Assembly: GCA_900314085.1 (NCBI GenBank)
Contig: OMTX01000023.1
Span: 79,535-143,534 of the forward strand
DNA: 64,000 nt
Reading direction: 5' to 3'
Source: an uncultured Lachnospiraceae bacterium
Lineage (GTDB): Bacteria; Bacillota; Clostridia; Lachnospirales; Lachnospiraceae
Shown in pieces: positions 28,437 to 37,925 of the stretch (positions are counted from its first letter, which is position 1; each line of letters begins with the position of its first letter). The translations under genes were made by a program, and so were the position numbers. The notes under the pieces are model-generated. The model had not been told where the DNA came from and ran no database searches. It was given only the letters and a program-made list of their open reading frames with translations.

Positions 28437-29644
28437 TGCTGCGGCTCCTCTCCTGTCGGCAGATAGACGAAATTGCAGCGGTAGACGCTGCTGATCAGAT
28501 CATGGGAATCCACGACAATGGCGGAGAGAACATTGTTCCCCTCGGGGATGTCGACAGGGCCGGTATAGAGGGAGGATGCCTTCGTCGGATCGCTTCCGTC
28601 CCAGGTATAGTAAATCTTTGCCTCGCTATCCTTGGGATAGGACATAACGACCTGGGTGGGCGCGGAAAACTCGCCACCGTCCGGGCTGACCTTGGGATAA
28701 TCCGGCAGTGCATATTTGACGGAAAAATCCTTCTCCGTCACCGGTCCCAGACTCCCGCTGCCGGAAACAGCCCTCGCCTTAACTGTCGTATCCCCTTCCG
28801 TAATCTCTATCGGTTCCCCGTCTTCAAACAAGTCAGCCGTATCCGGTTCAGGTTCCTTACCGTCTGTCGTGTAGTAGACTGAAAAACCTTCCGGAGATGA
28901 AAGAGAGAGCTCGACATCATCGTCATACTCTCCGCCCTCTTCCGAGAAGGTAACTTCGGAAATATAGGCGCCTTCAATTGCTTTCTGCTGCTCAGCCGTA
29001 ACAGCAGCATCCTTCATGGCATTCAGCCCGTCATAGTTCTGTGTTTCCGCATAGAGGCTGCAGAGACCGGCAAAGGCCTTTGCATTTTCGGAATCGTTTG
29101 AAAGGGCAATCTGATAATACTTTTCCGCATTTTCATTATCTTTGAGTTTCATATAGGAATCGCCGAGAGAAGCGGCAATATCCGCATCCGTATCGTGAAC
29201 AGACAGAGCCTTCGTGTAATGCGAAACCGCGCCGGAATAGTTCCCGGAAGCAAATGCCCGGTCGCCGGCTCCCTTCTGATAACCGGGCGTATTCATATAA
29301 AAAGCCAGTATCACGATAACCGCAAATGCTGCAATCATAATGCAGGAAAAGATCATGACCTTCTTTGAAGCCTTTTTCTCCGGCTTTCCGTATGATGGAT
29401 TTTCAGCAGAAGCATTTCCTTTTTCTGCGGAAGATACGCGACTCTCCTCGTCCTGTCCGGCAGCGGTCTCCTGGGCAGCCGAATTCTGCTGCTTTCCCCC
29501 GTTTCCCTTCTGTCCGGAAACGATGGACGGCAGGACGTCATCCTCAAACATATTGTAATCCGGAACCATCTGCACGGGCTTACCGCAGTGTTCACAGTAG
29601 ATGGCGCCATCAGGCATTTCAAATCCGCAATGCTTGCACTTCAT
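28433..29644 (-). CDS. Zinc-ribbon, membrane-anchored TPR protein with two chitobiase-type C-terminal repeats
   Basis: 403 residues with a modular layout: a zinc ribbon (CKHC and CEHC in the first 22 residues), a low-complexity linker, one membrane helix (about 93-113), TPR-like helices (about 118-190, NYSGAVSHYTKAL and NAEKYYQIAL) and two repeats of the CHB_HEX_C type (about 230-390, with YYTTDGKEP and YYTWDGSDP). The ribbon should be cytoplasmic and the repeats outside. Such proteins are common in Lachnospiraceae and their function is unknown. The start follows GGAG. Its stop overlaps the pdp start by four bases. Confidence 0.8.
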   Translation of the reverse strand: MKCKHCGFEMPDGAIYCEHCGKPVQMVPDYNMFEDDVLPSIVSGQKGNGGKQQNSAAQETAAGQDEESRVSSAEKGNASAENPSYGKPEKKASKKVMIFSCIMIAAFAVIVILAFYMNTPGYQKGAGDRAFASGNYSGAVSHYTKALSVHDTDADIAASLGDSYMKLKDNENAEKYYQIALSNDSENAKAFAGLCSLYAETQNYDGLNAMKDAAVTAEQQKAIEGAYISEVTFSEEGGEYDDDVELSLSSPEGFSVYYTTDGKEPEPDTADLFEDGEPIEITEGDTTVKARAVSGSGSLGPVTEKDFSVKYALPDYPKVSPDGGEFSAPTQVVMSYPKDSEAKIYYTWDGSDPTKASSLYTGPVDIPEGNNVLSAIVVDSHDLISSVYRCNFVYLPTGEEPQQ

Positions 29645-29709
29645 AATTCTTCTCCGGGACAAAAAACAGAAAATCAGTCACAAAAAAAATCCGCTGCAAA
29701 AGCAAAGAG

Positions 29710-32625
29710 TCAGTTCTCCCCGCCCTCTCCGGCCAGATAATTTTCAAATTCTTCCGGCTTCATAAGAACGGTCCGTGGCTTCGTTCCGAGATCCGGACCG
29801 ACAACACCGGCCTCATCGAGCTGGTCCATGATCCGGGCCGCCCTGTTGAATCCGATTCGGAAAGCCCGCTGCATCATGCCGATCGATATTTTTCCTTTTT
29901 CGCAGGCGAGCCTGCCTGCATCGGCAAAGAACTCATCCCTGCCGTCATCAAATCCGCCGCGGCCATTACCGTCAATAGCCGTTGTATCAGAAGAAAGCGC
30001 TTCTTCATGGGAAGCGATATCCGATTCCGTCGCTTCCTGTCTGGCCAGGGCTTCCTGCACGGCTTCTGCATTCTCCGTCCGGATGAAATCGCATACCCTG
30101 CCGACCTCTTCATCAGAGACATAAGCGCCCTGTACGCGGAGGGGCTTTGGAATGCCCTGAGGGAAGTAAAGCATATCGCCCTTGCCGAGAAGTTTCTCTG
30201 CCCCGTTCATGTCGAGAACGACACGGGAATCCACCCCGCTCGTGACCGCAAAAGCAATCTTTGAAGGCATGTTCGCCTTGATGAGACCGGTGATGACGTC
30301 CGCCGAAGGCCGCTGGGTTGCAATGATGAGGTGAATCCCCGCTGCCCGGGCCAGCTGGGCGAGGCGGCAGATGGATTTTTCCACTTCTTTGCCGGCAACC
30401 ATCATAAGGTCGGCCAGCTCGTCCACGATGACAACAATCTGCGGCATGGGCTCGGTAACAGGCGCTCCGTTTTCAACGACGCCGCCCGTCTTTACCTTTG
30501 CGTTATATCCCTTCATGTCACGGACAGCTGCATCGGCAAAACGCTTGTAACGTGTCGTCATTTCCGTGACCGCCCACTGCAGAGCTCCCGCTGCCTTCTT
30601 CGGATCCGTAACGACCGGTACGAGCAGGTGGGGAATGCCGTTGTAGACGGAAAGCTCCACGATTTTGGGATCGATCATGATGAACTTTACCTCGTCCGGC
30701 CTTGCCTTATAGAGAAGGGACATGATGATCGTATTGATGCAGACGGACTTGCCGGACCCGGTAGCCCCGGCAATCAAAAGGTGGGGCATCTTTGCAATAT
30801 CAGAAATAATAATATTTCCCGCAATGTCCCGGCCTGCCGCAAAAGCAATATTCGATTTGCTTGTCCTGAATTCGGAAGACTCCATGAGTTCCCGGAAATT
30901 CACCATCTGGGGATGGGCATTCGGAACTTCAATTCCGATGGCTGCCTTCCCAGGAATCGGAGCCTCCATCCGGATGTCTGGAACAGCCAGGTTCAGCTTG
31001 ATGTCATCGGAAAGGTTCAGAATCTTTGAAACCTTGACGCCGGTCTCCGGCTCTATTTCAAATCGCGTTACGGCTGGGCCCTGCATATAGTTTGTGACAC
31101 AAGCCTTGACGCCGAAATTCTCCAGGGTTTTCTGCAGTTTTCCCGCCATGGTCTGAATGGCCGCTTCCCCGTCCTTCTTTCCTGCCCCTTTGGACGCATC
31201 CAGAAGATCCGTCTCCGGCAGGCGGTAATTCTTCAGGAGATTTTTCTGCGGATTGACAGACGATGCAGTTGCTGCGCCTGCTGAGGCCATTGTTCTTGCC
31301 GGCTCAGGTACTTCCGCCGGGGATGAGACTTCCGTTTCCCTTCCGGCAACAGGATTGGCTTCTCCCTCTCCGCCTGCAGGCGCCTCTTCAGCCAAAACCG
31401 CCTCCGGGGAAACGGAAGGGTTCAAATCCACGGGAGACTGCATTTCAGAATCTGTTGATTCCTTGATTCCGCGAATGATTCCGGCAGTTTCGCCCTGCCT
31501 GTCCTCATGTACGATAACCGGCATTTCGTCCGGCGGGAAGAAAGGAAGACTATCCTCCTCCCTGCCTGCAGAAGTGAATTCGTCAGGGACAGCATTTCCG
31601 TTCCCTGCCCCGAAGACATAGTCTCTGTCAAGGGAGGGATTCTCAGGCGTATCAGGAGAGATCGCCTGTTTTCCCGATAGCAGCTCTGCAGAGGTTTTCG
31701 CCTTTTCTCTCGAATACAATACTGCTTCTTTTCCCGCATCAACAGAAGAAAGGGTTTCCGCCGTGATTTCGCTCATGGCATCCGAAGAAGAGGATTCTGC
31801 CTTCGGCTGCAAAGCCGTATCGAGAGAGACGCCTCTTCCTGCCATAGGCTTCCGCCTCGGCAGCTCTTCATCCATTGCCGAATAGCGCTCTTCCTTGGCC
31901 GTATCCAGTTCTCTTCTCGTTTCCCGCTCAGCTGCAGCAAGCTCTCTCCGTTTCCGGATATTCCGTCCCTTGTGCTCTGCCCGGCGGACAAAGGACTTTC
32001 CGAAGAAAAAGAGGAGGGAAACAAAAAGACCGATGATGTCGAGAAACCAGGCAGCGACCGTTCCAAAACCCTTGTAAAAAGCCCCGGCAACCAACCCGCC
32101 GATCAGGCCGCCGCCGGTCCGGTCGTGATAGGATGAAATATAGGAGGCAATTCCGCTGCCGTCCCCGCCGGTCTTCAGAAGCTCAAAGAAGGTCATGAGA
32201 AAGACAGAAAAGACTGCCAGGGAAACCGCCTTGACACGGAAGGAAGGATTCTGCCTGTTTGCAAGTATGGGCAGCGTTCCTAAGGCCAGGACAAAGGGCA
32301 GAATATAGGCGATGAGGCCGAAGATGCCAAACGTAAAACGGGACACGGCGTCGAGGACAACCCCTCCAAAGCCCACTTCTCCGATGAAAAGAAGAACAGC
32401 TGACGCAAAAATGGAAATAACTGTTACGTCAAGGCCAAGAGATTCCCGAATCTCACCTGCTGCGGATTCCTGTGCGGTTTTCCCGGAAGCCGTTTCCCCG
32501 GATGCGCTTTTTTTCTCATCCGGTTCAAAAGCCCTTTTCGGCGCAGATTTGCCCCGGTCGGTGCCTCTCGATTTCGTATTCTTTGTATTATTCTTTTTCT
32601 TCTTTGCTGCGCTGCTTTCTGCCAT
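29710..32625 (-). CDS. ftsK: DNA translocase FtsK/SpoIIIE
   Basis: 971 residues. A Lys-rich start precedes four membrane helices (about 70-215), then a long acidic linker (about 270-470) and the motor domain: Walker A GATGSGKS near 619, Walker B VVIVDELADLM, and TQRPSADVITGLIKANMPSKIAF. A winged-helix gamma domain (about 905-965) would read oriented chromosomal motifs. It moves chromosome DNA through the closing septum or into the spore. The ATG has no proper ribosome-binding site; a terminator-like hairpin with a T-run abuts it. Confidence 0.95.
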   Translation of the reverse strand: MAESSAAKKKKNNTKNTKSRGTDRGKSAPKRAFEPDEKKSASGETASGKTAQESAAGEIRESLGLDVTVISIFASAVLLFIGEVGFGGVVLDAVSRFTFGIFGLIAYILPFVLALGTLPILANRQNPSFRVKAVSLAVFSVFLMTFFELLKTGGDGSGIASYISSYHDRTGGGLIGGLVAGAFYKGFGTVAAWFLDIIGLFVSLLFFFGKSFVRRAEHKGRNIRKRRELAAAERETRRELDTAKEERYSAMDEELPRRKPMAGRGVSLDTALQPKAESSSSDAMSEITAETLSSVDAGKEAVLYSREKAKTSAELLSGKQAISPDTPENPSLDRDYVFGAGNGNAVPDEFTSAGREEDSLPFFPPDEMPVIVHEDRQGETAGIIRGIKESTDSEMQSPVDLNPSVSPEAVLAEEAPAGGEGEANPVAGRETEVSSPAEVPEPARTMASAGAATASSVNPQKNLLKNYRLPETDLLDASKGAGKKDGEAAIQTMAGKLQKTLENFGVKACVTNYMQGPAVTRFEIEPETGVKVSKILNLSDDIKLNLAVPDIRMEAPIPGKAAIGIEVPNAHPQMVNFRELMESSEFRTSKSNIAFAAGRDIAGNIIISDIAKMPHLLIAGATGSGKSVCINTIIMSLLYKARPDEVKFIMIDPKIVELSVYNGIPHLLVPVVTDPKKAAGALQWAVTEMTTRYKRFADAAVRDMKGYNAKVKTGGVVENGAPVTEPMPQIVVIVDELADLMMVAGKEVEKSICRLAQLARAAGIHLIIATQRPSADVITGLIKANMPSKIAFAVTSGVDSRVVLDMNGAEKLLGKGDMLYFPQGIPKPLRVQGAYVSDEEVGRVCDFIRTENAEAVQEALARQEATESDIASHEEALSSDTTAIDGNGRGGFDDGRDEFFADAGRLACEKGKISIGMMQRAFRIGFNRAARIMDQLDEAGVVGPDLGTKPRTVLMKPEEFENYLAGEGGEN

Positions 32626-32663
32626 AAAAAATAAAAAAAATCCTGTCTATATACAACAACAGG
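32626..32663 (-). terminator. Terminator-like hairpin between glgA and ftsK
   Basis: On the minus strand CCTGT pairs with ACAGG across a 12 nt loop and is followed by a long T-run that ends exactly at the ftsK start codon. It likely terminates glgA, or acts as an attenuator for ftsK. A second hairpin (32665-32691, GCCGTG/CACGGC core) lies just upstream on the same strand. Confidence 0.55.
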
Positions 32664-32736
32664 CGCCGTGAACTAAATATCAGTCCACGGCTCCCGTCTT
32701 TTTCTTCATTCAGTTTCTTACGGAGCAGGCCATATT

Positions 32737-34188
32737 TCAGGCTCCGATGAGGTAATTGTAGAGTTCTTCATAGCTGCCCTTGGAATTCGTCCACGAGTAG
32801 TCTTTCTTCATCCCCCGCTCCACCATCTTGTTCCACTGGACTTTCTTCGTGAAGTAGATGTACTTGGAGTAGTTGACGGTATTCAAAAGCTCGTCCCCGT
32901 TGTAATTCCGGAAGGAGAAGCCGTCTCCCGTATGCTCGTACTCATTGAAGGGCTCCACCGTATCCTTGAGACCGCCTGTCTCACGAACGATGGGCACGGT
33001 GCCGTAACGGAAGGAAATAAGCTGCGTCAGACCGCAGGGCTCAAACCGGCTCGGCATAAGGAAGGCATCCGCAGCTCCGTAGAGTTTCCGCGCCAGGTCG
33101 TCGGAATAGCAGATATTCGCGGATACCCGGTCGGGATACTTCCAGGCATAATGGCGGAACATGTTCTCATAGCGGCTTTCGCCGGTTCCGATGACCACAA
33201 GCTGGGTATTCTCATCGACAATGCCTTCAATGCAGTAATTGATGAGGTCAAGCCCTTTCTGATCCGTCAGACGGGAAACCAGTCCGATCATGTATTTGCC
33301 TGTATCAACGGTCAGATCCATGTCTTCCTGCAGGCGTTCCTTGTTGATCTTCTTGTACTTGCGGAAGTTGCCGGCGTCGTAATTCTTGTAGAGCTTTTCG
33401 TCCGTCGCCGGATTGTAGGAAACGTAGTCGATGCCGTTAACGATGCCCTTCATGTCGAAGTGGCGGGACCCTAAGAGGCCGTCAAGTCCTTCCCCGTAAT
33501 AAGGCGTCTGAATTTCCTCTGCATAGGACTCGGAAACTGTCGTGATGTAGTCGGCGTAGACGAGGCCGCCCTTCAGCATATTTCCGGCCTTGTTGAACTC
33601 CAGCTTGTCGGGAGTGAAAAGATCCGGAGACAGACCGGAAAGCCCCTGCAAGGTCTTGATATCCCAGATGCCCTGGAACTTGAGATTGTGAATCGTCATC
33701 ATGGACTTGATGCCCCAGAAGAAGGGGTTGCCCTGGAACTCATTCTTGAGATAGACAGGGATGAGACCGGTCTGCCAATCGTGGCAGTGGATCAGGTCCG
33801 GCCGGAAGTCGATGACCGGCAGCATGGAAAGCACCGCCTTGTCGAAGAAGGTGAACTTCTCCATGTCATAGCGGGTATCGGAGTAAGGATAGAAGCACTC
33901 GAAATACTCGAGATTGTCGATGAAGTAGTAGGTGATGCCTTCCCACTCGTACTCCTTGACACCGACATATTTTTCACCGATGTAGGGACCGCAGGCCATG
34001 TTGAAATGGCAGACATCACGGAAGTTGTCGCGGAAATAGGGAGGGATGCAGGTATAATTCGGAAGAACAACCCGGATATCCCATTCACTCTTGTCAAATT
34101 CCTTGGGAAGGGCGCCGACGACGTCGGCCAGTCCTCCGGTTTTCACAAAAGGAACGCACTCACTGGCAGCAAACAGAATCTTTTTCAT
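32737..34188 (-). CDS. glgA: Glycogen synthase (ADP-glucose type)
   Basis: 483 residues, a GT5 glycosyltransferase that elongates alpha-1,4-glucan from ADP-glucose. The N-terminal KTGGLADV at about 15-22 binds the sugar nucleotide; the C-terminal SRFEPCGLTQLISFRYGTVPIV carries the catalytic glutamate. The start is MKKILFAASE, with AAAGGA upstream. The frame stays open for 30 more codons into a repeat element, but that extension lacks a ribosome-binding site. No other glg gene is nearby, so glgA is isolated here. The ~150 bp structured repeat lies directly upstream. Confidence 0.93.
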   Translation of the reverse strand: MKKILFAASECVPFVKTGGLADVVGALPKEFDKSEWDIRVVLPNYTCIPPYFRDNFRDVCHFNMACGPYIGEKYVGVKEYEWEGITYYFIDNLEYFECFYPYSDTRYDMEKFTFFDKAVLSMLPVIDFRPDLIHCHDWQTGLIPVYLKNEFQGNPFFWGIKSMMTIHNLKFQGIWDIKTLQGLSGLSPDLFTPDKLEFNKAGNMLKGGLVYADYITTVSESYAEEIQTPYYGEGLDGLLGSRHFDMKGIVNGIDYVSYNPATDEKLYKNYDAGNFRKYKKINKERLQEDMDLTVDTGKYMIGLVSRLTDQKGLDLINYCIEGIVDENTQLVVIGTGESRYENMFRHYAWKYPDRVSANICYSDDLARKLYGAADAFLMPSRFEPCGLTQLISFRYGTVPIVRETGGLKDTVEPFNEYEHTGDGFSFRNYNGDELLNTVNYSKYIYFTKKVQWNKMVERGMKKDYSWTNSKGSYEELYNYLIGA

Positions 34189-34223
34189 GATCCACTTGTC
34201 CTTTCTGCAAGGTTCCTGATCCC

Positions 34224-34375
34224 GTTTGTAACTATTCAGCACAGAAAATAGAAAATCACGTTGGATGCCTGCATCCATAAGCGGCTTTCTATTTTCTGTG
34301 GTCTGGCGGCGAAGCCGCCCGGAAGCCCATACAACGAGAATTCCGAAGGAATTCGAGTATGGGCTTCTGAATAGT
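34224..34375 (-). repeat. Structured dispersed repeat, copy A
   Basis: A ~150 bp element between yebC and glgA. On the plus strand an outer pairing (ACTATTCAG at 34231-34239 with CTGAATAGT at 34367-34375) encloses three hairpins. Arm 1 is a 15 bp stem (34240-34254 with 34286-34300) containing an inner GGATGC/GCATCC. Arm 2 is GGCGGC-GAA-GCCGCC (34305-34319). Arm 3 is an 11 bp stem (34322-34332 with 34357-34367) containing an inner GAATTC/GAATTC. Arms 1 and 2 differ from copy B at only about four of 99 positions; arm 3 differs in sequence but keeps pairing. No transposase is present. Strand is given relative to copy B. Confidence 0.9.
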
Positions 34376-34383
34376 CATTCGCG

Positions 34384-35127
34384 TCACTCCTCGTCGTCCG
34401 GCTCGTCCCAGTTGTTGTAGACGTCCTGGACGTCGTCGTCCTCGTCGAGAAAGTCGAGGATGCGGCGGATGTTTGCGATGTCTTCGGGGCTGTCAAGGGT
34501 GACGTAATTCTGGGGAATCATCGTGACTTCGGCTTCAGCCATGGGAATCTTCTGCTCTTCAAAGGCTGTACGTACCGTCTCGAAATCAGCAGGCGCCGTC
34601 GTAATGACATAAGAGTCCTCCTCTTCGGAGAAATCCTCTGCTCCGGCATCAATCGCCGTCATCATGAATTCGTCGGGATCCGTCTCATAGTCCTCTTTTG
34701 CGACGATGATCTGGCCTTTTTCATCGAACATATAGGAAACGCAGCCCTGGGTTCCGATGTTGCCGTGCCCCTTGGAAAAAGCATTCCGGACATTTGCTGC
34801 CGTGCGGTTCTTGTTGTCCGTCAGTGCTTTCACGATGATGGCTGTTCCCGAGGGACCATAGCCCTCGTATGTGACGGTTTCGTAATTGACACTTCCGAGG
34901 TCGCCGGCCGCCTTCTTGATGCCGCGCTCAATCGTGTCGTTCGGCATATTGGCTGCCTTGGCCTTCAGGATGACTTCACGGAGCTTTGAATTGTTGTCCG
35001 GATCCGGACCGCCTTCCTTGACCGCTACGGCGATGAGGCGTCCCATCATCGTAAAGACCTTGCCCTTGGCAGCGTCGTTCTTCTCTTTCTTGTGCTTGAT
35101 GTTTGCGAATTTTGAATGTCCTGACAT
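34384..35127 (-). CDS. yebC: YebC/PmpR family protein
   Basis: 247 residues beginning MSGHSKFANIKHKKEKNDAAKG, the hallmark start of the family. Three domains are expected with a strongly acidic C-terminus (the last 20 residues are rich in Asp and Glu). Members were described as transcriptional regulators and more recently as translation factors helping ribosomes at proline stretches. A sigma-A-type promoter is visible upstream at 35169-35197. The gene is followed immediately by repeat copy A. Confidence 0.95.
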   Translation of the reverse strand: MSGHSKFANIKHKKEKNDAAKGKVFTMMGRLIAVAVKEGGPDPDNNSKLREVILKAKAANMPNDTIERGIKKAAGDLGSVNYETVTYEGYGPSGTAIIVKALTDNKNRTAANVRNAFSKGHGNIGTQGCVSYMFDEKGQIIVAKEDYETDPDEFMMTAIDAGAEDFSEEEDSYVITTAPADFETVRTAFEEQKIPMAEAEVTMIPQNYVTLDSPEDIANIRRILDFLDEDDDVQDVYNNWDEPDDEE

Positions 35128-35168
35128 TGTTGTAACTAAACTCTCTTTCTAAAAAAACTTCAGTTAAA

Positions 35169-35197
35169 ATTTTAGCATTTCACCTGTATTTATTCAA
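35169..35197 (-). promoter_or_regulatory. Sigma-A-type promoter for yebC
   Basis: On the minus strand TTGAAT and TAAAAT are separated by 17 bases, about 40 bases before the yebC start. The spacing is ideal and both boxes match the consensus at four or more positions. Confidence 0.6.
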
Positions 35198-35258
35198 GAC
35201 TGGGAAGCCCCGACTGACCGCAGCAGGCAAGAATTAAAAACACCCAGGAGGCTTTATA

Positions 35259-36578
35259 TTACTCTTCTTTTTCCCCGATTCCGATGTCGCCGCCGTCCTC
35301 GCGCCGCACCTTCACCTTTCCGATGACGCCGTCCTTCACGCCGCAGACGTGGAAGATGTAACCCCTTGCGTGAACGTCAAAGGCCTCATGATCCTCGGGA
35401 ATGCGGTCAATCTCATTGATGAGAAAGCCGTTCAACGTCTCGAAATCAAGGTCAGAGAAGTCGAGATCCAGCGTTTCCCCGACTTCTTCGAGAGGCGTCA
35501 GTCCGTCCATCGCATAAGACTTCTCGGAAAGTCGGACCATCTGCTCCTCGTCGTCGTCGTGCTCATCCTGAATGTTTCCGACAATTTCCTCGAGGATATC
35601 CTCCATGGAGATGAGGCCGGAGGTCTGGCCGTATTCGTCCGTGACAATGACCATATGCGTCTTGTCAAACTGCATCTGGGTGAAAAGGGTGTTGATACCG
35701 TGGGTTTCCGGCACACTCTCCGCCTTCTGCAGGAGGGAATCTATGTCCCGGATCTTCCTGGAGAGATTGCTCTCATCGCTCGAATAGGCCAGAACGTCCT
35801 TGATGTGAAGAATTCCGATAATATTGTCCAGGTCGCCGACGTAGACGGGAATTCGTGAATAGCGGGTATCCACCATGACGCGAATGGCTTCGCGGAGAAG
35901 AATTTCTCCGTCGAGCGCCTCGATGTCGTTCCGGTGAGTCATGATGTCCTTCGCAATCTTGTCGTCGAATTCGAAGATATTCTGGATCATCTCGGCTTCG
36001 GTACCGAGAAAAACGCCTTTTTCATGGCCGGCCTGAACCATGGAAAGGACGTCCTCTTCCGTCACATCCTCGCTGTCCTCCCGGATATTGACGCCGAAAA
36101 CGGACGAAAACAGGAGGGCAAGAAGATTGATGACCTCTATGAAGACGATAAAGACCGCTTCAATAATGCGGAAGGGAACGAAAAATCCAGGCGCCGCCGA
36201 TTCATGCTTCTTTCCGCCCACATAGTAGGGAGTAATGACGGAAAACGCCGTATAGAGCATCAGGAGGCCGATCATCAGGAGAACGGTAAAGAGGATTTCA
36301 AACCGGTTTCCCGCAAATGCATTCCGCCCGAGAAAATAAACGCTGATCCCGGCCAGGGGAAAGAGTCCGGTGGATACACCCCCGTAGGCCTTGATGAGGC
36401 GTCCCGGATGCAGGAGGTAATTCCGCGCAGCCCTGTAATAGTGGGGATGCGTCTTTTCATGTACCTCTATGTCGCTCTCCGTCTGCTCCCGTTCGGCAAA
36501 GACAAAGGCCGATGTGATGAGTTCGGCAAAAGTTGAAAACAGGTACAGAAAAATCCACAATCGACTTGGATCGTCCAT
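35259..36578 (-). CDS. CNNM/CorC-type membrane protein with paired CBS domains
   Basis: 439 residues: a DUF21/CNNM-like membrane part (four helices in about 5-205), then a tandem CBS pair (about 225-345, with IMTHRNDIEALDG and YSRIPVYVGDLDNIIGILHIKDVL) and a C-terminal CorC_HlyC domain (about 360-430). Relatives are implicated in magnesium or cobalt export and are often annotated as hemolysins. The membrane half is divergent from standard CNNM proteins. The start is set at MDDPSRLW with AAAGGAG 12 bases upstream, slightly long. It is followed by yebC after a promoter. Confidence 0.82.
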   Translation of the reverse strand: MDDPSRLWIFLYLFSTFAELITSAFVFAEREQTESDIEVHEKTHPHYYRAARNYLLHPGRLIKAYGGVSTGLFPLAGISVYFLGRNAFAGNRFEILFTVLLMIGLLMLYTAFSVITPYYVGGKKHESAAPGFFVPFRIIEAVFIVFIEVINLLALLFSSVFGVNIREDSEDVTEEDVLSMVQAGHEKGVFLGTEAEMIQNIFEFDDKIAKDIMTHRNDIEALDGEILLREAIRVMVDTRYSRIPVYVGDLDNIIGILHIKDVLAYSSDESNLSRKIRDIDSLLQKAESVPETHGINTLFTQMQFDKTHMVIVTDEYGQTSGLISMEDILEEIVGNIQDEHDDDEEQMVRLSEKSYAMDGLTPLEEVGETLDLDFSDLDFETLNGFLINEIDRIPEDHEAFDVHARGYIFHVCGVKDGVIGKVKVRREDGGDIGIGEKEE

Positions 36579-36659
36579 GTAAGTGTCACGCTCCTTTAAA
36601 AATAATACACAGTTCACCTGCCATTCCATTCGCATCCCGTGACTAAGGGTGAACTGTTG

Positions 36660-37817
36660 CTACAGGTACTCCACCGTGTCAACAAGTTTCCCATTCCGGT
36701 AATAGAGCCGCGGAATCCGGTTGCCCAGACAGCAGGCAAATTCATAATTGAAACGGCCGGACTTTTCTCCGAGCTCTTCAAGTGTGATGTGTTCCTCTCC
36801 GTCCGTTCCGATCAGCGTCACCGTATCGCCGACTGCAACAGGGCCGATATCCGTCACATCCACCATGATCTGGTCCATGCAGACACGGCCTACAATCGGA
36901 ACCCTCTTGCCCTGGATCAGAACATGGCCCTTGTTTGAAAGGCTTCTGGCATAGCCGTCCCCGTAGCCGACGGGAACCGTGGCAATCACGGATTCCCGCG
37001 ATGTGACAAATGTACCGCCGTAGCTGATCGGCGTCCCCCGGGGAACCGTCTTTACAAAGGCAACCCGGCTGTAGAGCGAAAGAGCCGGCTGCAAGGGAAA
37101 GCTGTGGTCGACGTCGTCCGAGGGCCAGAGCCCGTACAGGGTAATGCCGGCTCTCGCCATATCAAGACTCTTTTCCGGGAAACGGACAATTCCTGCCGAA
37201 TTGTCGCAATGACGCACTTCAAAGGAAATGCCGCGTTTTTCAAGCCGTCCGATCATGTCCGTAAACAGGCCGTACTGAATATCCGTCGGTTCCTGACTGC
37301 TCTCATCCGCCTTGGCAAAGTGGGTGAAAATGCCTTCCGGAACAAGTCCCGGCAGAGAAAAGTACGATGCGATTTCATCAGCGGCTTCATCCGTCACGGG
37401 AAAACCGATGCGTCCCATGCCGGTATCAACGGCAATGTGGCAATAGGCTTTCTTCCCCTGGGAAACCGCCTCCCTTGAAAAGGCTTCCGCCATCTGCCGT
37501 GTCAAAAGAGCCGGCCGGATTTCCTGTCTCACCATATCCGCATAGGAATCCGGAAAGGTATAGCCCAGTACGAGAATCGGCTTTTCAATGCCCGCCTTCC
37601 GAAGGTCAGCCGCCTCATCTGCCGTGGCCACACAGCAGCCCCACACATAAGGCAGCGCACAGACCGTCTTTGCAATCGGAACCACTCCGTGTCCGTAGGC
37701 GTCCGTTTTCAGGACGGCGGCCAGGCGGACATTTTCCGGGATGTTTTCCTTCATCCGATCCATATTGTTTACGATTGCGTCAAGATTGATTTTTGCATGA
37801 ACCCGATTGTGGTCCAT
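36660..37817 (-). CDS. alr: Alanine racemase
   Basis: 385 residues, PLP-dependent interconversion of L- and D-alanine for peptidoglycan. The Schiff-base lysine is Lys37 in VLKTDAYGHG, and the catalytic tyrosine on the C-terminal domain is in ISYGGT near residue 265. The barrel and beta-domain lengths match the family. It lies after nnr and before the CBS-domain gene, all in one direction; alr next to nnr is a common arrangement in Bacillota. Confidence 0.95.
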   Translation of the reverse strand: MDHNRVHAKINLDAIVNNMDRMKENIPENVRLAAVLKTDAYGHGVVPIAKTVCALPYVWGCCVATADEAADLRKAGIEKPILVLGYTFPDSYADMVRQEIRPALLTRQMAEAFSREAVSQGKKAYCHIAVDTGMGRIGFPVTDEAADEIASYFSLPGLVPEGIFTHFAKADESSQEPTDIQYGLFTDMIGRLEKRGISFEVRHCDNSAGIVRFPEKSLDMARAGITLYGLWPSDDVDHSFPLQPALSLYSRVAFVKTVPRGTPISYGGTFVTSRESVIATVPVGYGDGYARSLSNKGHVLIQGKRVPIVGRVCMDQIMVDVTDIGPVAVGDTVTLIGTDGEEHITLEELGEKSGRFNYEFACCLGNRIPRLYYRNGKLVDTVEYL

Positions 37818-37925
37818 CGCCTGATTCCTCCATCATTCAAAAATCCGAAAGCTGCATGCCATGCACAAGCCGCCAGGTAAAGGCAACTCTTCCCGCCAGG
37901 CGCTGCTCCGGAAGGATTTGCGCCT

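Noticed and set aside
34188..34278. Thirty-residue N-terminal extension of GlgA reading into repeat copy A
   Set aside because: The same peptide-like frame occurs in copy B without a gene behind it, and the real GlgA start has its own AAAGGA and matches the family N-terminus.
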